The notes beneath the pieces were generated by a model, which saw only the letters and a list, made by a program, of their open reading frames with translations, made no database searches and was not told the origin of the DNA. A stretch of DNA of 57,786 bases from Flavobacteriaceae bacterium (GTDB lineage Bacteria; Bacteroidota; Bacteroidia; Flavobacteriales; Flavobacteriaceae), in contig JAFMMH010000004.1 of NCBI GenBank assembly GCA_017851655.1, forward strand, positions 1 through 57,786, read 5' to 3'. The translations under genes and the position numbers were made by a program. Of the stretch, positions 34,201-42,457 are shown in pieces (position 1 is the first letter of the stretch; every line of letters begins with the position of its first letter).

Positions 34201-35555
34201 GATAAATTATGATCTTTTATTAAAAAATTTAGTGCTGCCGCAATGAATAGTGATAATCCCGCAACTACCATTGCAAAAATTGGTTGATCCCCAAGAAAAG
34301 AAGTCAGAAAATTTATCCCGCCTGTAGCTGCAATAATTTGAGGTAGGACAATAAACATATTGAATAAACCCATAGAAACTCCTAAATTATTTTCATCTAC
34401 AACACCTGACAGCATTGCATAGGGCATTGATAAAACACTCCCCCATGCAAAACCGATTAGGATGAAAGAAAGTGTTAAATAACTTGGATCCTCAATATAA
34501 AACATGATTAGAAATCCCAACCCACCAAGGAATAGAGATGCCATGTGAACGTATTTTTGACTGATTTTTCTCGTAGCAGTATAGAGTGTCAATAAAAGGG
34601 CAAAAACCATAGAGGATAACCCATAAATTCCCATGTAAGAACCCGTACTATTGGAAGCTTCTTGAAATCTAAAATTAGCCGCTGAAAATTCATTTGCCTG
34701 AGCTGGAATGGATAAATCATAGTCTGATTCAATTGGAACTGGAGCATTAAAAATGTGTTCCGTTATGGCTGGATTGGCCATACTCCACATGGTGAAAAAA
34801 GCAAACCAACTAAAAAATTGAATAAGCCCAAGCTTTTTCATAGTGGTCGGCATAGATAAAAATTGATTGAAAAATTCTTTTAAATTTTGACTAAAATTCT
34901 GTTTTTTCTTTGCCCGAAATGCTTCTAAATCCTCAGGTGGATATTCGCTGGTAGTTAAGATAGTGAACAAAATAGACAAAAAGAACACTAAAGCTCCAAT
35001 AGCAAAAGCAACCTTTATTGACATAGGGATTTCTCCTGCTATTGCTTCGTTACTCACTCCCATTTTCGTAACAAACCAGGGAAGATTACTTGCAACCCAA
35101 GTCCCTATACCAATAATTAATGTTTGTAAAACAAATCCATAAGTTCTTTGGTCTTCGTTTAACTTATCTGCAACCAAAGCTCGAAAAGGCTCCATACTTA
35201 TATTAATCGATGCGTCAAGTATCCATAGAAAACCAGCTGCAATCCATAATGTAGGTGAATAAGGAACAAAAAATAAAGCAACAGAACTGAGTATGGCACC
35301 TATCAAAAAATAAGGTTTCCGACGACCTAGTGTCGGGTGCCAAGTGTTATCACTCATGTATCCAATAATGGGCTGTACAATCAATCCCGTGAGAGGGGCA
35401 GCAATCCAAAGCAAAGGAATTTCAGACTCTTCCGCTCCTAAGGTTTGAAATATTCTGGACATGAATCCTCCTTGCAAAGCAAAACCAAACTGTATCCCTA
35501 GAAACCCAAAACTCATGTTCCAGATCTGCCAGAAACTCAAATATTTTTTTTTCAT
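34197..35555 (-). CDS. MFS sugar permease, SLC45/GPH-like (probable maltose importer)
   Basis: The 452-aa membrane protein has 12 predicted helices and a central cytoplasmic loop (about residues 205-230). The N-terminal SFWQIWNMSFGFLGIQFGFAL and the loop GYMSDNTWHPTLGRRKPYFLIGA are typical of the sugar/H+ symporters that precede maltose phosphorylase genes in flavobacteria. It is the first gene of a three-gene unit (permease, pgmB, GH65), so maltose import is inferred from context. Confidence 0.88.
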   Translation of the reverse strand: MKKKYLSFWQIWNMSFGFLGIQFGFALQGGFMSRIFQTLGAEESEIPLLWIAAPLTGLIVQPIIGYMSDNTWHPTLGRRKPYFLIGAILSSVALFFVPYSPTLWIAAGFLWILDASINISMEPFRALVADKLNEDQRTYGFVLQTLIIGIGTWVASNLPWFVTKMGVSNEAIAGEIPMSIKVAFAIGALVFFLSILFTILTTSEYPPEDLEAFRAKKKQNFSQNLKEFFNQFLSMPTTMKKLGLIQFFSWFAFFTMWSMANPAITEHIFNAPVPIESDYDLSIPAQANEFSAANFRFQEASNSTGSYMGIYGLSSMVFALLLTLYTATRKISQKYVHMASLFLGGLGFLIMFYIEDPSYLTLSFILIGFAWGSVLSMPYAMLSGVVDENNLGVSMGLFNMFIVLPQIIAATGGINFLTSFLGDQPIFAMVVAGLSLFIAAALNFLIKDHNLS

Positions 35556-35627
35556 TTAAGACAAAAAGTAGAAAGGAAATCTTTCAAATTAATATTTTAT
35601 TGTGCAGTTGATTTTTACCTTGAAATC

Positions 35628-35635
35628 CAAATATA
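35628..35635 (-). promoter_or_regulatory. -7 promoter box of the maltose operon, TATATTTG
   Basis: Minus-strand exact TAnnTTTG match 72 nt upstream of the MFS ATG. This gives an unusually long leader for the window (about 65 nt). No clear -33 TTG. The rest of the 179-bp gap shows no other feature. Confidence 0.5.
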
Positions 35636-35734
35636 GTTATTTTTTTGAAAGAATAATCCCTGAAGAGAACATCTCTAAACCTTCATATTTCATTGATTAG
35701 GATCAAAGGGATTTGCAAAAAAACTCCTCTAATA

Positions 35735-37471
35735 TTACATTCTAGTTTGATAGGTATATAATTCATAATACCTCCCTTTTGCATCTATAAGTTCATCATG
35801 TTTTCCTTGCTCTACGATGTCTCCGTCTTCTATGACTAAAATTTGGTCAGCCTTTTGGATTGTACTCAGACGGTGTGCGATAACGAAAGTAGTTCTGTTG
35901 CGCATAAGAACGGCTAAGCTTTTTTGAATAAAAGACTCACTTTGAGTATCTAAATTGGAAGTGGCCTCATCCAAAATAACGATTTTAGGTTTGGCTAACA
36001 AAGCACGGGCAATAGATATTCGCTGACGCTGTCCACCAGATAATTTAACCCCTCGCTCACCAATAACAGTATCCAGACCATTCTCAAAACGATCTGTAAA
36101 TTCATCTACATAAGCGCCTTTCACCGCTTCTAAAAGATCCTCATCTGAGGCTAAGGGTCTTGGGAAAAGTATATTTTCTCTTATGGTTCCTTCATATAAA
36201 AAATCATCTTGAAGAACCACGCCTAATTGACTTCTAAAGCTTCTTAAATCGACTTTTGACAAATCAATACCATCAATTAATACCTGACCTGAATTAGGAT
36301 TCAAAAAGGCAGAAACTAAACCAGCAATGGTAGATTTTCCAGAACCCGAAGAACCAACCAAAGCGGTAACACTTCCTTGGGGTGCATTAAAAGAAATATC
36401 GTGGAGGACCTCTGTTGAATCATCATAACTAAAAAAAACATTTTTAAAAGAAACATTCCCTTGAATATCGTCAAAGGAAATAGCTCGTATTTCAAGATCA
36501 TTTTCTTCCTTAATCCCCATTAAATCTTGGGTTCTATCCAGTCCGGCAAAAGCTTCTGTTAATTGACTACCAATATTACTCATCTGTACAATTGGAGCTA
36601 TCATAAAACCAAGAAATAGCGTAAAAGAAACAAACTCACCATAAGTCATGGAATCATTCATAATAAAATAACCTCCCATCCCCATGATACCTGCAGAAGC
36701 TAATCCCAATAACAAGGTCGAAGAACTTGTTATAAATGCCGTAGCCGTTAGACTTTTCTTTACATTTTCATATAAATCTGCTACACCCTTTTCAAATACT
36801 TTCTCCTCTTGAGCTTCAGCGTTAAACCCTTTAATTACCCTTATGCCATTTAAGGTTTCAGTAAGGCGTCCTGTTACTTCTGCATTAATTTTACTACGAG
36901 CTCTAAAAATAGGACGAATGTATCCAAAGGCTTTTAAAGCAATTCCAGCAAATACAAGAACTGGTAACAATACAAATAAGGTCATTTTTGCATTGATCTG
37001 TATTAAAATAAAAAGGGAAATTAGAGCAGTAATACTTCCGCCAATTAACTGAACTAAACCTGTACCAACTAAATTTCTAACACCTTCTACATCCGTCATT
37101 ACTCTTGAAACAAGTGCACCTGACTTATTATTGTCAAAAAAACTAACAGGAAGGGTCAACAGTTTTTGCTGTACTTTAGCTCGAAGAATTGAAATTAGAT
37201 GTTGCGCTTCTACACTTAAAAGACGAGTTAATGAAAATGCACTAATTGACTGAAAAAGCAACGCAATACAAACAATTATCAACAACAATGTTAGGGCTTG
37301 TGTATCTTTTGAAGGAATGACATCATCGATTAACGACTTGCTCGCATAGGGTAAAACCAAACCAGAGAGACTTCGTACCAGAATTAAAAATAGACCAATA
37401 AAGAGTATTTTTCTTCTTGGCCAGATAAATTCTTTAAATGCCCATTGAAAGGAAACGTTTTTTTTGATCAT
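35735..37471 (-). CDS. ABC exporter, MsbA-like fused permease/ATPase
   Basis: The 578-aa half-transporter has six membrane helices (residues about 20-310) and a C-terminal ATPase with Walker A GSSGSGKST, signature LSGGQRQRISIA, Walker B IVILDEATSNLD and H-loop IAHRLST. It works as a homodimer. The type includes MsbA, the lipid A flippase, and general multidrug exporters; the flavobacterial versions are usually called MsbA-like without proof. It is a single gene with its own promoter box at 37511. Confidence 0.9.
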   Translation of the reverse strand: MIKKNVSFQWAFKEFIWPRRKILFIGLFLILVRSLSGLVLPYASKSLIDDVIPSKDTQALTLLLIIVCIALLFQSISAFSLTRLLSVEAQHLISILRAKVQQKLLTLPVSFFDNNKSGALVSRVMTDVEGVRNLVGTGLVQLIGGSITALISLFILIQINAKMTLFVLLPVLVFAGIALKAFGYIRPIFRARSKINAEVTGRLTETLNGIRVIKGFNAEAQEEKVFEKGVADLYENVKKSLTATAFITSSSTLLLGLASAGIMGMGGYFIMNDSMTYGEFVSFTLFLGFMIAPIVQMSNIGSQLTEAFAGLDRTQDLMGIKEENDLEIRAISFDDIQGNVSFKNVFFSYDDSTEVLHDISFNAPQGSVTALVGSSGSGKSTIAGLVSAFLNPNSGQVLIDGIDLSKVDLRSFRSQLGVVLQDDFLYEGTIRENILFPRPLASDEDLLEAVKGAYVDEFTDRFENGLDTVIGERGVKLSGGQRQRISIARALLAKPKIVILDEATSNLDTQSESFIQKSLAVLMRNRTTFVIAHRLSTIQKADQILVIEDGDIVEQGKHDELIDAKGRYYELYTYQTRM

Positions 37472-37510
37472 ACTCTAGTTAATGTTTTAATATATAGTTT
37501 TTACCTGTCA

Positions 37511-37518
37511 CAAAACTA
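37511..37518 (-). promoter_or_regulatory. -7 promoter box of the ABC exporter gene, TAGTTTTG
   Basis: Exact TAnnTTTG match on the minus strand, 39 nt upstream of the ATG at 37471. A -33 TTG is not evident. Confidence 0.5.
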
Positions 37519-37545
37519 AAGTAATCTTACATCAGATAAATTATT

Positions 37546-37720
37546 TTAGTAGATTAAATAATTTGGATTATGTCTTTTGCTACCAGTTGCTTTAGAAGGT
37601 TTTTCTTTTAATAATTCTAGCCACTGTTCCCATTTTATCCTAAATAGAATTGAAAACAGCCAAATCTAAGTATTGGGGATTGGTCCATTTAATTTCATAA
37701 AATAATGCAATAGGATTTTG
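37546..37720 (-). pseudogene. Frame-disrupted remnant of an unidentified gene
   Basis: On the minus strand, QNPIALFYEIKWTNPQYLDL then AVFNSI reads in one frame up to a TAG near 37643. A one-base frame change there continues as KWEQWLELLKEKPSKATGSK then RHNPNYLIY and a stop at 37546. Together the two pieces look like one protein end with LDKWEQW across the join, so this is probably a decayed gene whose upstream part is lost. I could not name the family. It accounts for about half of the 364-bp gap (37472-37835); the rest of that gap shows nothing else but the ABC promoter. Confidence 0.45.
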
Positions 37721-37835
37721 TTAAATTTTGAAGATTCAGGAATCCCTGCAGTTCTCTAACCTTAATTGGACTTATGTGTATCGGAGAAAATTAAAACCAT
37801 TGAATTTTAGGGCTTGACCAATTTCAAATCTAAAG

Positions 37836-38045
37836 CTATTTTCTAGACTTACACGCTTTGCACTTATGTTCTATCCCGTCAATTTCTTTTTTATTTTTAG
37901 CGAATTCGCTAAGGGGCTTAAATGTTTTACAACTACTGCAAATCACTTCAGTCAACTTCCCCTCTTGATCAAATTTTCTTCTACTTAAATATAAAGGGGT
38001 TTTTTTACTGTAGTCTTTGATTTTATTTTTGTCTTGTTCATTCAT
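37836..38045 (-). CDS. Small zinc-ribbon protein
   Basis: The 69-aa protein has a basic N-terminus and a C-terminal zinc ribbon: ICSSCKTFKPLSEFAKNK, then a short DGxxHKCKACKS, giving two CxxC pairs about 25 residues apart. This CxxC-x(4-5)-LSEF...CxxC pattern is a common small motif in phage and bacterial proteins, often beside HNH nucleases, but no HNH residues follow it here. ATG at 38045. The function is unknown; DNA or RNA binding is a guess. Confidence 0.6.
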   Translation of the reverse strand: MNEQDKNKIKDYSKKTPLYLSRRKFDQEGKLTEVICSSCKTFKPLSEFAKNKKEIDGIEHKCKACKSRK

Positions 38046-38191
38046 TTTTATAGTGCTTCAACAACTGTAAAAGTAGGGCTATTTTGAGTTTCTACCATTG
38101 CATTCATTTCAGGAGTTATCAGGATACTATATTCCCTATATTTCTAGTATTTCTATTCATAATATCGAAGGGGTTTTTGTAAGTTTACTAT

Positions 38192-38560
38192 ATGGATAAT
38201 ATCAAAATCTACGGGGCAATTTTCTCATTATTATCAGTAATCTTAGGAGCTTTTGCAAGTCACTTGTTAAAAAAGTTTCTTTCAGAATCAGCATTGCAAT
38301 CTTTTGAAGTTGGTATTAAATACATGATGTATCATGGTCTCGCTTTATTGCTTTTATCTGTACTGCCTTTAGACGATAAGAAATGGATAGGCAGACTTTT
38401 TATTAGTGGAACCTTTCTTTTTTCATTTAGTATTTTCTTTCTATCACTTCAGTCTATTCTTAAACTGAAACTAAAATGGTTAGGGCCTATCACTCCCATA
38501 GGTGGAACTTTATTAATAATAGGGTGGTCAATACTTTTATTTAAATTTCTCTTTAATTAA
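38192..38560 (+). CDS. DUF423 membrane protein (YgdD-like)
   Basis: The 122-aa protein has four hydrophobic helices and matches the DUF423 family in length and motifs: LGAFASHLLKKFLSESALQS near residue 18 and VGIKYMMYHGLALL near residue 45. GPITPIGGTLLIIGW near the C-terminus is also characteristic. The function is not established. A Gre-like gene follows after 20 bp. Confidence 0.85.
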   Translation: MDNIKIYGAIFSLLSVILGAFASHLLKKFLSESALQSFEVGIKYMMYHGLALLLLSVLPLDDKKWIGRLFISGTFLFSFSIFFLSLQSILKLKLKWLGPITPIGGTLLIIGWSILLFKFLFN

Positions 38561-38580
38561 AATTTGATCAATCCTTTTCC

Positions 38581-39027
38581 ATGATAAAAGAAGCGCTATT
38601 TATTCATTGTGAAGTCCATCTTAAAGAAAAGTTAGATGTTTTAGAGAAGCGTAAAATCGAATTAAAAAACGCCTTAAAGTCCGAATCAAAAAGTAGTGCT
38701 GGCGACAAACATGAGACCGGAAGAGCAATGATTCATCTAGAACGGGAAAAACTTGGAAATCAGATTGCAATGATAGAACAAGAGACTCTTGCTTTAAGAC
38801 CACTTAAAAATCATGTCAAAAAAACAGGAATAAGTATTGGCTCTGCAGTACATACTGACAAAGCAAATTATTACATTGCTATAGCTGCCTCGCCCTGTAA
38901 AATTGATCTTAAAACATATTTTTGTATTTCACCCCGTAGCCCAATTGGAAAATTACTTATTGGAAAAAAAACAAAGGAGCACATCACTTTTAATAATACA
39001 AAAAGCACTATTCTAGAAATATTATAA
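38581..39027 (+). CDS. GreA/GreB-like coiled-coil protein
   Basis: The 148-aa protein has an N-terminal antiparallel coiled coil (about residues 1-75) and a C-terminal FKBP-like Gre domain (about 80-148). SSAGDKHETGRAMIHLERE is the hallmark of a flavobacterial family often mislabelled '3-oxoacyl-ACP synthase'. SPRSPIGKLLIGKK is the Gre C-terminal motif. It lacks any thiolase residue. It probably binds the RNA polymerase secondary channel or ribosome-related sites; whether the coiled-coil tip supports transcript cleavage is unclear. Confidence 0.8.
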   Translation: MIKEALFIHCEVHLKEKLDVLEKRKIELKNALKSESKSSAGDKHETGRAMIHLEREKLGNQIAMIEQETLALRPLKNHVKKTGISIGSAVHTDKANYYIAIAASPCKIDLKTYFCISPRSPIGKLLIGKKTKEHITFNNTKSTILEIL

Positions 39028-39333
39028 TTAAAGGATAGCTGTTTGGTCAAAAAAAAATGAATTTTATATTTCGTACGAACTATACTTTTTAACTAAAGGT
39101 TTAATCATAATTAACGACTAAAGGAATACTACTTTTTTCTAACCAACCTCGATGAGTTTTTATCTAAGATCGATCATCAATTTTGAAAATAGTAGGTTAA
39201 AAAATCCCTAGAGTTACTGGTGCGTTCCTCTTTACAATCAAAAAGGCACTGACTTCAATGAATTGCATGTATCAATTGATACAAAAAAACCCTCCACTAG
39301 GGAAGGCTTTTTTTGATTCTAAAGGCTTTATTG
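39028..39333. other. Intergenic gap, no gene
   Basis: I found no open frame, RNA gene or repeat in these 306 bp apart from a terminator at 39283-39315 and a 10-bp palindrome TTCGTACGAA at 39070-39079. A similar TTTGTACGAA lies before etfB, but two sites are too few to call an operator. Confidence 0.5.
39283..39315. terminator. Terminator-like hairpin between convergent genes
   Basis: A-run, CCCTCC, short loop, GGAAGG and T-run form a hairpin with two mismatches and flanking A/T tracts, of the form seen in flavobacterial bidirectional terminators. It is 18 bp before the end of the secreted-protein gene at 39334 (minus) and may also terminate the Gre-like gene. Confidence 0.65.
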
Positions 39334-39759
39334 TTATTCAATTTGCTGAACTTCTAATTCAACGGTTTTATTTACAAAATCGAATTCTCCTTTCCACATC
39401 ATTACTTTACCATCAGATAAAGCATCAAAGCTATAAACTGTAAATGTTTTACCATTGAACTTTGAAACACCTTGCAAAGAAGCTTCTGTGATAACTCCTT
39501 CAACTTGACTCCAAGCCATACCAGTAAATTCACCTAATCCTGTTTGATTATTTAACTTGTTAGTAAAATGAAAATTGGTAAACACCCTTCCATATGGACC
39601 TGCTTGACCTGAAGCAGTTAGCTTATATTCTCCACCACCTAAGGATTCTGCAGAATCCATGGTAAAACTTGCTTTGAATTTATCAAGTGATTTTAATTCT
39701 TGGGCACCGACTAGATTAATAGTTGAAATAATAAATAGACAAAAAAATAATTTTTTCAT
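39334..39759 (-). CDS. Small secreted beta-rich protein, unknown function
   Basis: The 141-aa protein has a signal peptide (STINLVGAQ, cut near residue 20). The mature part looks like all beta strands, with GEYKLTASGQAGPYGRVF, GLGEFTGMAWSQVEGVIT and SDGKVMMWKGEFDF, suggesting a small barrel. Not recognised. Stand-alone gene with the CATAAATCAATT leader and a near -7 box TAACTTAG, sharing both with the gene at 31157. Confidence 0.72.
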   Translation of the reverse strand: MKKLFFCLFIISTINLVGAQELKSLDKFKASFTMDSAESLGGGEYKLTASGQAGPYGRVFTNFHFTNKLNNQTGLGEFTGMAWSQVEGVITEASLQGVSKFNGKTFTVYSFDALSDGKVMMWKGEFDFVNKTVELEVQQIE

Positions 39760-39774
39760 TTTAATTGATTTATG
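39760..39774 (-). promoter_or_regulatory. Leader element CATAAATCAATT, copy 3
   Basis: Minus-strand CATAAATCAATT plus AAA before the ATG at 39759. The near -7 box TAACTTAG ends 13 nt upstream, as at copy 2. The gene is about 8 kb away from the other two. Confidence 0.6.
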
Positions 39775-39940
39775 GTTAATAATTCCTCTAAGTTACAGAG
39801 AATGAATTATATATCAAATCCCATCCTCCCGTTTCTATAAAAAAATCGTTTTATAAAACTCATGCCCCTAAGTATGAATAAGAAGTACTTGAGGCGATTT
39901 AGCTTTTAAATAGTCTAAAATGTAATATGTTGCCAAAAAG

Positions 39941-39986
39941 AAAATAAAAAATCCGCAACATCATGAAAAACAATCTGTTACGGATT
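39941..39986 (-). terminator. Rho-independent terminator of tRNA-Leu
   Basis: Downstream of the tRNA on the minus strand, AATCCGTAACA pairs with TGTTGCGGATT (one G-T pair) across a loop of about 15 nt, followed by TTTTTATTTT. It begins 7 nt after the tRNA 3' end. Confidence 0.8.
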
Positions 39987-39992
39987 AAAAAG

Positions 39993-40074
39993 TACCTCGG
40001 GTGGGAATCGAACCCACACTCCCGAAAGAACTGGATTTTGAATCCAGCGCGTCTACCAGTTCCGCCACCGAGGC
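39993..40074 (-). tRNA. tRNA-Leu(CAA)
   Basis: The minus strand folds as an 82-nt class II tRNA. Acceptor arms are GCCTCGG / CCGAGGT with discriminator A; the D region is GGCGGAACTGGTAGACGCG; the anticodon arm CTGGA-TTCAAAA-TCCAG gives anticodon CAA; a variable arm and the T arm with GGTTCGATTCC follow. The 3' CCA is not encoded. A spurious 67-aa open frame overlaps it and is not a gene. Confidence 0.95.
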
Positions 40075-40168
40075 AAAATATACTTTGTCTAAAGTAGGGC
40101 ATAAAAATACTAAAATAATTAAGCTACCAATTTAAAAAATTCAATAAGGTGAAGCATTAATTTATTTT

Positions 40169-40176
40169 TACATTTG
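40169..40176 (+). promoter_or_regulatory. -7 promoter box of prs, TACATTTG
   Basis: Exact TAnnTTTG match 16 nt upstream of the prs ATG at 40193. The -33 region lacks a clear TTG. Confidence 0.6.
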
Positions 40177-40192
40177 TGCAGATATATTTTCT

Positions 40193-41125
40193 ATGGAAAC
40201 TCCCGCTAAAATTTTCGCTTGTACTCAAAGTGCAGTACTGGGCAAAGCTATTGCAGATAAATTTGGAATCGAGATTGGTAAAATCAACTTTTCACGCTAC
40301 AGCGATGGTGAATTTCAACCATCATTCGAAGAATCCGTTCGTGGTGTTCGGATCTTTATCGTAGGATCTACTCACCCTTCTTCTGAAAATCTGATGGAAA
40401 TGCTCCTTATGTTAGATGCTGCCAAAAGGGCTTCGGCAAGACATATCACTGCTGTAATCCCTTATTTTGGCTGGGCAAGGCAAGACAGAAAAGACAAGCC
40501 AAGAGTTCCAATAGGAGCAAAATTAATTGCCAAACTCCTCGAATCTGCAGGTGCTACAAGAATCATTACAATGGATTTACATGCAGATCAAATTCAAGGA
40601 TTTTTTGAAAAACCAGTGGACCACCTATTTGCTTCTACGATTTTCCTTCCTTATATCAATTCATTAAAATTATCTGACCTAACGATTGCCTCGCCAGACA
40701 TGGGTGGTTCAAAACGTGCCTATGCTTATTCTAAATTTCTAAGTAGTGATGTGGTAATTTGTTACAAACAGAGAGAAAAAGCGAATATTATTTCTCATAT
40801 GGAGTTGATTGGAAATGTTGAAGGAAAAAATGTTATCCTCGTAGATGATATGGTAGATACAGCGGGAACACTCACCAAGGCTGCAGATTTAATGAAAGAA
40901 AGAGGTGCCATTTCTGTTCGCGCTATCTGTACACACGCCTTACTCTCAGGCAATGCATATGAGAAAATTGAGCAGTCTCAACTCGAAGAATTGATCGTAA
41001 CAGATTCTATCCCCCCAAAAGTTAGTCACCCTAAAGTAAAAGTATTATCTTGCGCCCCATTATTCGCTGAAGTAATGAGAAATGTTCATTACAATCAGTC
41101 AATAAGTTCAAAATTTATAATGTAA
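40193..41125 (+). CDS. prs: Ribose-phosphate pyrophosphokinase
   Basis: The 310-aa enzyme makes PRPP from ribose-5-phosphate and ATP for nucleotide, histidine and NAD synthesis. Motifs are [20 protein letters not shown] (ATP region), [19 protein letters not shown] and the PRPP-binding loop [17 protein letters not shown]. Length is typical. The rplY gene follows after 10 bp, the usual prs-rplY arrangement in Bacteroidota. Confidence 0.97.
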   Translation: METPAKIFACTQSAVLGKAIADKFGIEIGKINFSRYSDGEFQPSFEESVRGVRIFIVGSTHPSSENLMEMLLMLDAAKRASARHITAVIPYFGWARQDRKDKPRVPIGAKLIAKLLESAGATRIITMDLHADQIQGFFEKPVDHLFASTIFLPYINSLKLSDLTIASPDMGGSKRAYAYSKFLSSDVVICYKQREKANIISHMELIGNVEGKNVILVDDMVDTAGTLTKAADLMKERGAISVRAICTHALLSGNAYEKIEQSQLEELIVTDSIPPKVSHPKVKVLSCAPLFAEVMRNVHYNQSISSKFIM

Positions 41126-41135
41126 ATACAAATTC

Positions 41136-41777
41136 ATGAAATCAATTACTATTAAAGGATCTAAAAGAGAAAGCGTAGGCAAGGTTGCGACTAAGGCTAT
41201 ACGCAATGCTGGAAGTGTTCCCTGTGTATTGTATGGTGGAGGAGAACCTCTTCACTTTTCAGCACCGGAACTTGGTTTCAGCAAACTAGTGTACACCCCT
41301 AATGCCCACACGGTGGTCATTAAACTAGAAGACGGCACAGAAGTAAATGCCATTCTTCAAGACATCCAGTTTCACCCATTAACAGACAGAATTCTTCATG
41401 TCGATTTCTATCGTCTTTTTGATGATAAAGAAATTTCTTTGAATATTCCAGTTCAATTAGAAGGTGCAGCTCCTGGAGTTTTAAATAGTGGTGGAGTACT
41501 CCGATTAAATAAAAGAAAACTACGTGTAAAAGCACTTCCTAAAAATTTACCAGATGTTATTGTAGCCAATATTTCAGGTTTAGAATTAGGAAATAAACTG
41601 TACACCTCAGAACTTCAAACAGAAACTTATTCCATTCTTCACCCTGATAACACAGTGGTTTGTCAAGTTAGAACCTCAAGAGCTTCTGCTAAAACCACAG
41701 ATCTTCCTGAAGGTGATACTGCAGCATCAGAAGAAGGAGCAGAAACTGGAGCTGGTGAAGCATCAGAAGAGAACTAA
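41136..41777 (+). CDS. rplY: 50S ribosomal protein L25/general stress protein Ctc
   Basis: The 213-aa protein has the N-terminal 5S-rRNA-binding L25 domain (about residues 1-95) with the region around [19 protein letters not shown], and the C-terminal TL5/CTC beta domain (about 96-185). The last 25 residues are acidic ([18 protein letters not shown]), so, as with S16, this organism adds an acidic tail to a ribosomal protein. Ends in a strong terminator. Confidence 0.94.
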   Translation: MKSITIKGSKRESVGKVATKAIRNAGSVPCVLYGGGEPLHFSAPELGFSKLVYTPNAHTVVIKLEDGTEVNAILQDIQFHPLTDRILHVDFYRLFDDKEISLNIPVQLEGAAPGVLNSGGVLRLNKRKLRVKALPKNLPDVIVANISGLELGNKLYTSELQTETYSILHPDNTVVCQVRTSRASAKTTDLPEGDTAASEEGAETGAGEASEEN

Positions 41778-41799
41778 ACGGATTTATCCCTTTAGCAAG

Positions 41800-41837
41800 A
41801 AAAAAGCATGTGAGTTCTCACATGCTTTTTTTATTTT
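41800..41837 (+). terminator. Rho-independent terminator after rplY
   Basis: A-run, GCATGTGAG, 2-nt tip, CTCACATGC and T-run; a 9-bp perfect GC-containing stem extended by A-T pairs. It lies 22 bp after the rplY stop and only 6 bp before the pth start. Confidence 0.92.
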
Positions 41838-41842
41838 AGTAC

Positions 41843-42454
41843 ATGTTTTACTTCAAACGTTTCTTTAAAAAGAGTGAACCCTTAGCTATGAATAAATTCT
41901 TAATTGTTGGATTAGGAAATATCGGATCAGAATATGAAAACACAAGACATAATGTGGGTTTTAAAATATTAGATGATCTAGCAAAGCAACAAACTTGTGA
42001 ATGGGAATTAAAAAAACTAGCATATTACAGCGTTTTTAAAAAAAAAGGGAGACAATTCATTTTGATCAAACCCACAACTTTCATGAATCGAAGTGGGAAG
42101 GCTGTTAGACATTGGGCTCTTAAAGAAAAAATTCCTTTGGAGAATATTCTGGTTCTTACAGATGAACTGCATCTCCCCTTTGGAACTATACGAATCAGAG
42201 GGAAAGGAAGTCCTGCTGGACACAATGGATTAAAAGATATAGAATCTGAATTAAATACTCCTAATTATTCCCGACTGCGTTTTGGAATTGGTGCTGAAAC
42301 AAAGCCGCTTGATCAAGTTAAGTTTGTCTTGGATCCTTGGACTGAACAGGAAACTGCTCTTCTGTTTGAACGATTTAAACTCTGTTCTGAAGCTATACTA
42401 TGCTTTGGTCTTGAGGGAATACAAAACACCATGAACAAATACAATGGAAAATAA
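41843..42454 (+). CDS. pth: Peptidyl-tRNA hydrolase
   Basis: The 203-aa enzyme releases peptides from peptidyl-tRNA. The core motifs FLIVGLGNIGSEYENTRHNV (containing catalytic His), KPTTFMNRSGKAV, LVLTDELHLPFG and SPAGHNGLKDIE are complete. Two ATGs are possible: 41843, giving a 15-residue basic leader like other flavobacterial homologues, or 41888, giving the usual M-KFLIVGLGN start. The upstream terminator ends only 5 bp before 41843, so a start at 41888 with a promoter in between is possible. Confidence 0.93.
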   Translation: MFYFKRFFKKSEPLAMNKFLIVGLGNIGSEYENTRHNVGFKILDDLAKQQTCEWELKKLAYYSVFKKKGRQFILIKPTTFMNRSGKAVRHWALKEKIPLENILVLTDELHLPFGTIRIRGKGSPAGHNGLKDIESELNTPNYSRLRFGIGAETKPLDQVKFVLDPWTEQETALLFERFKLCSEAILCFGLEGIQNTMNKYNGK

Positions 42455-42457
42455 AGA

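Noticed and set aside
38581-39027. 3-oxoacyl-ACP synthase
   Set aside because: The protein has only 148 aa and no thiolase active site; the Gre-like pattern is clear.
39070-39079. Palindrome TTCGTACGAA, similar to TTTGTACGAA near etfB
   Set aside because: Two loosely similar 10-mers, one in a gap with no nearby start codon, do not support a shared operator.
39899-40102. A 67-aa open frame across the tRNA-Leu gene
   Set aside because: The translation is the reverse reading of tRNA sequence; the same DNA folds as a complete tRNA, so the frame is an artefact.
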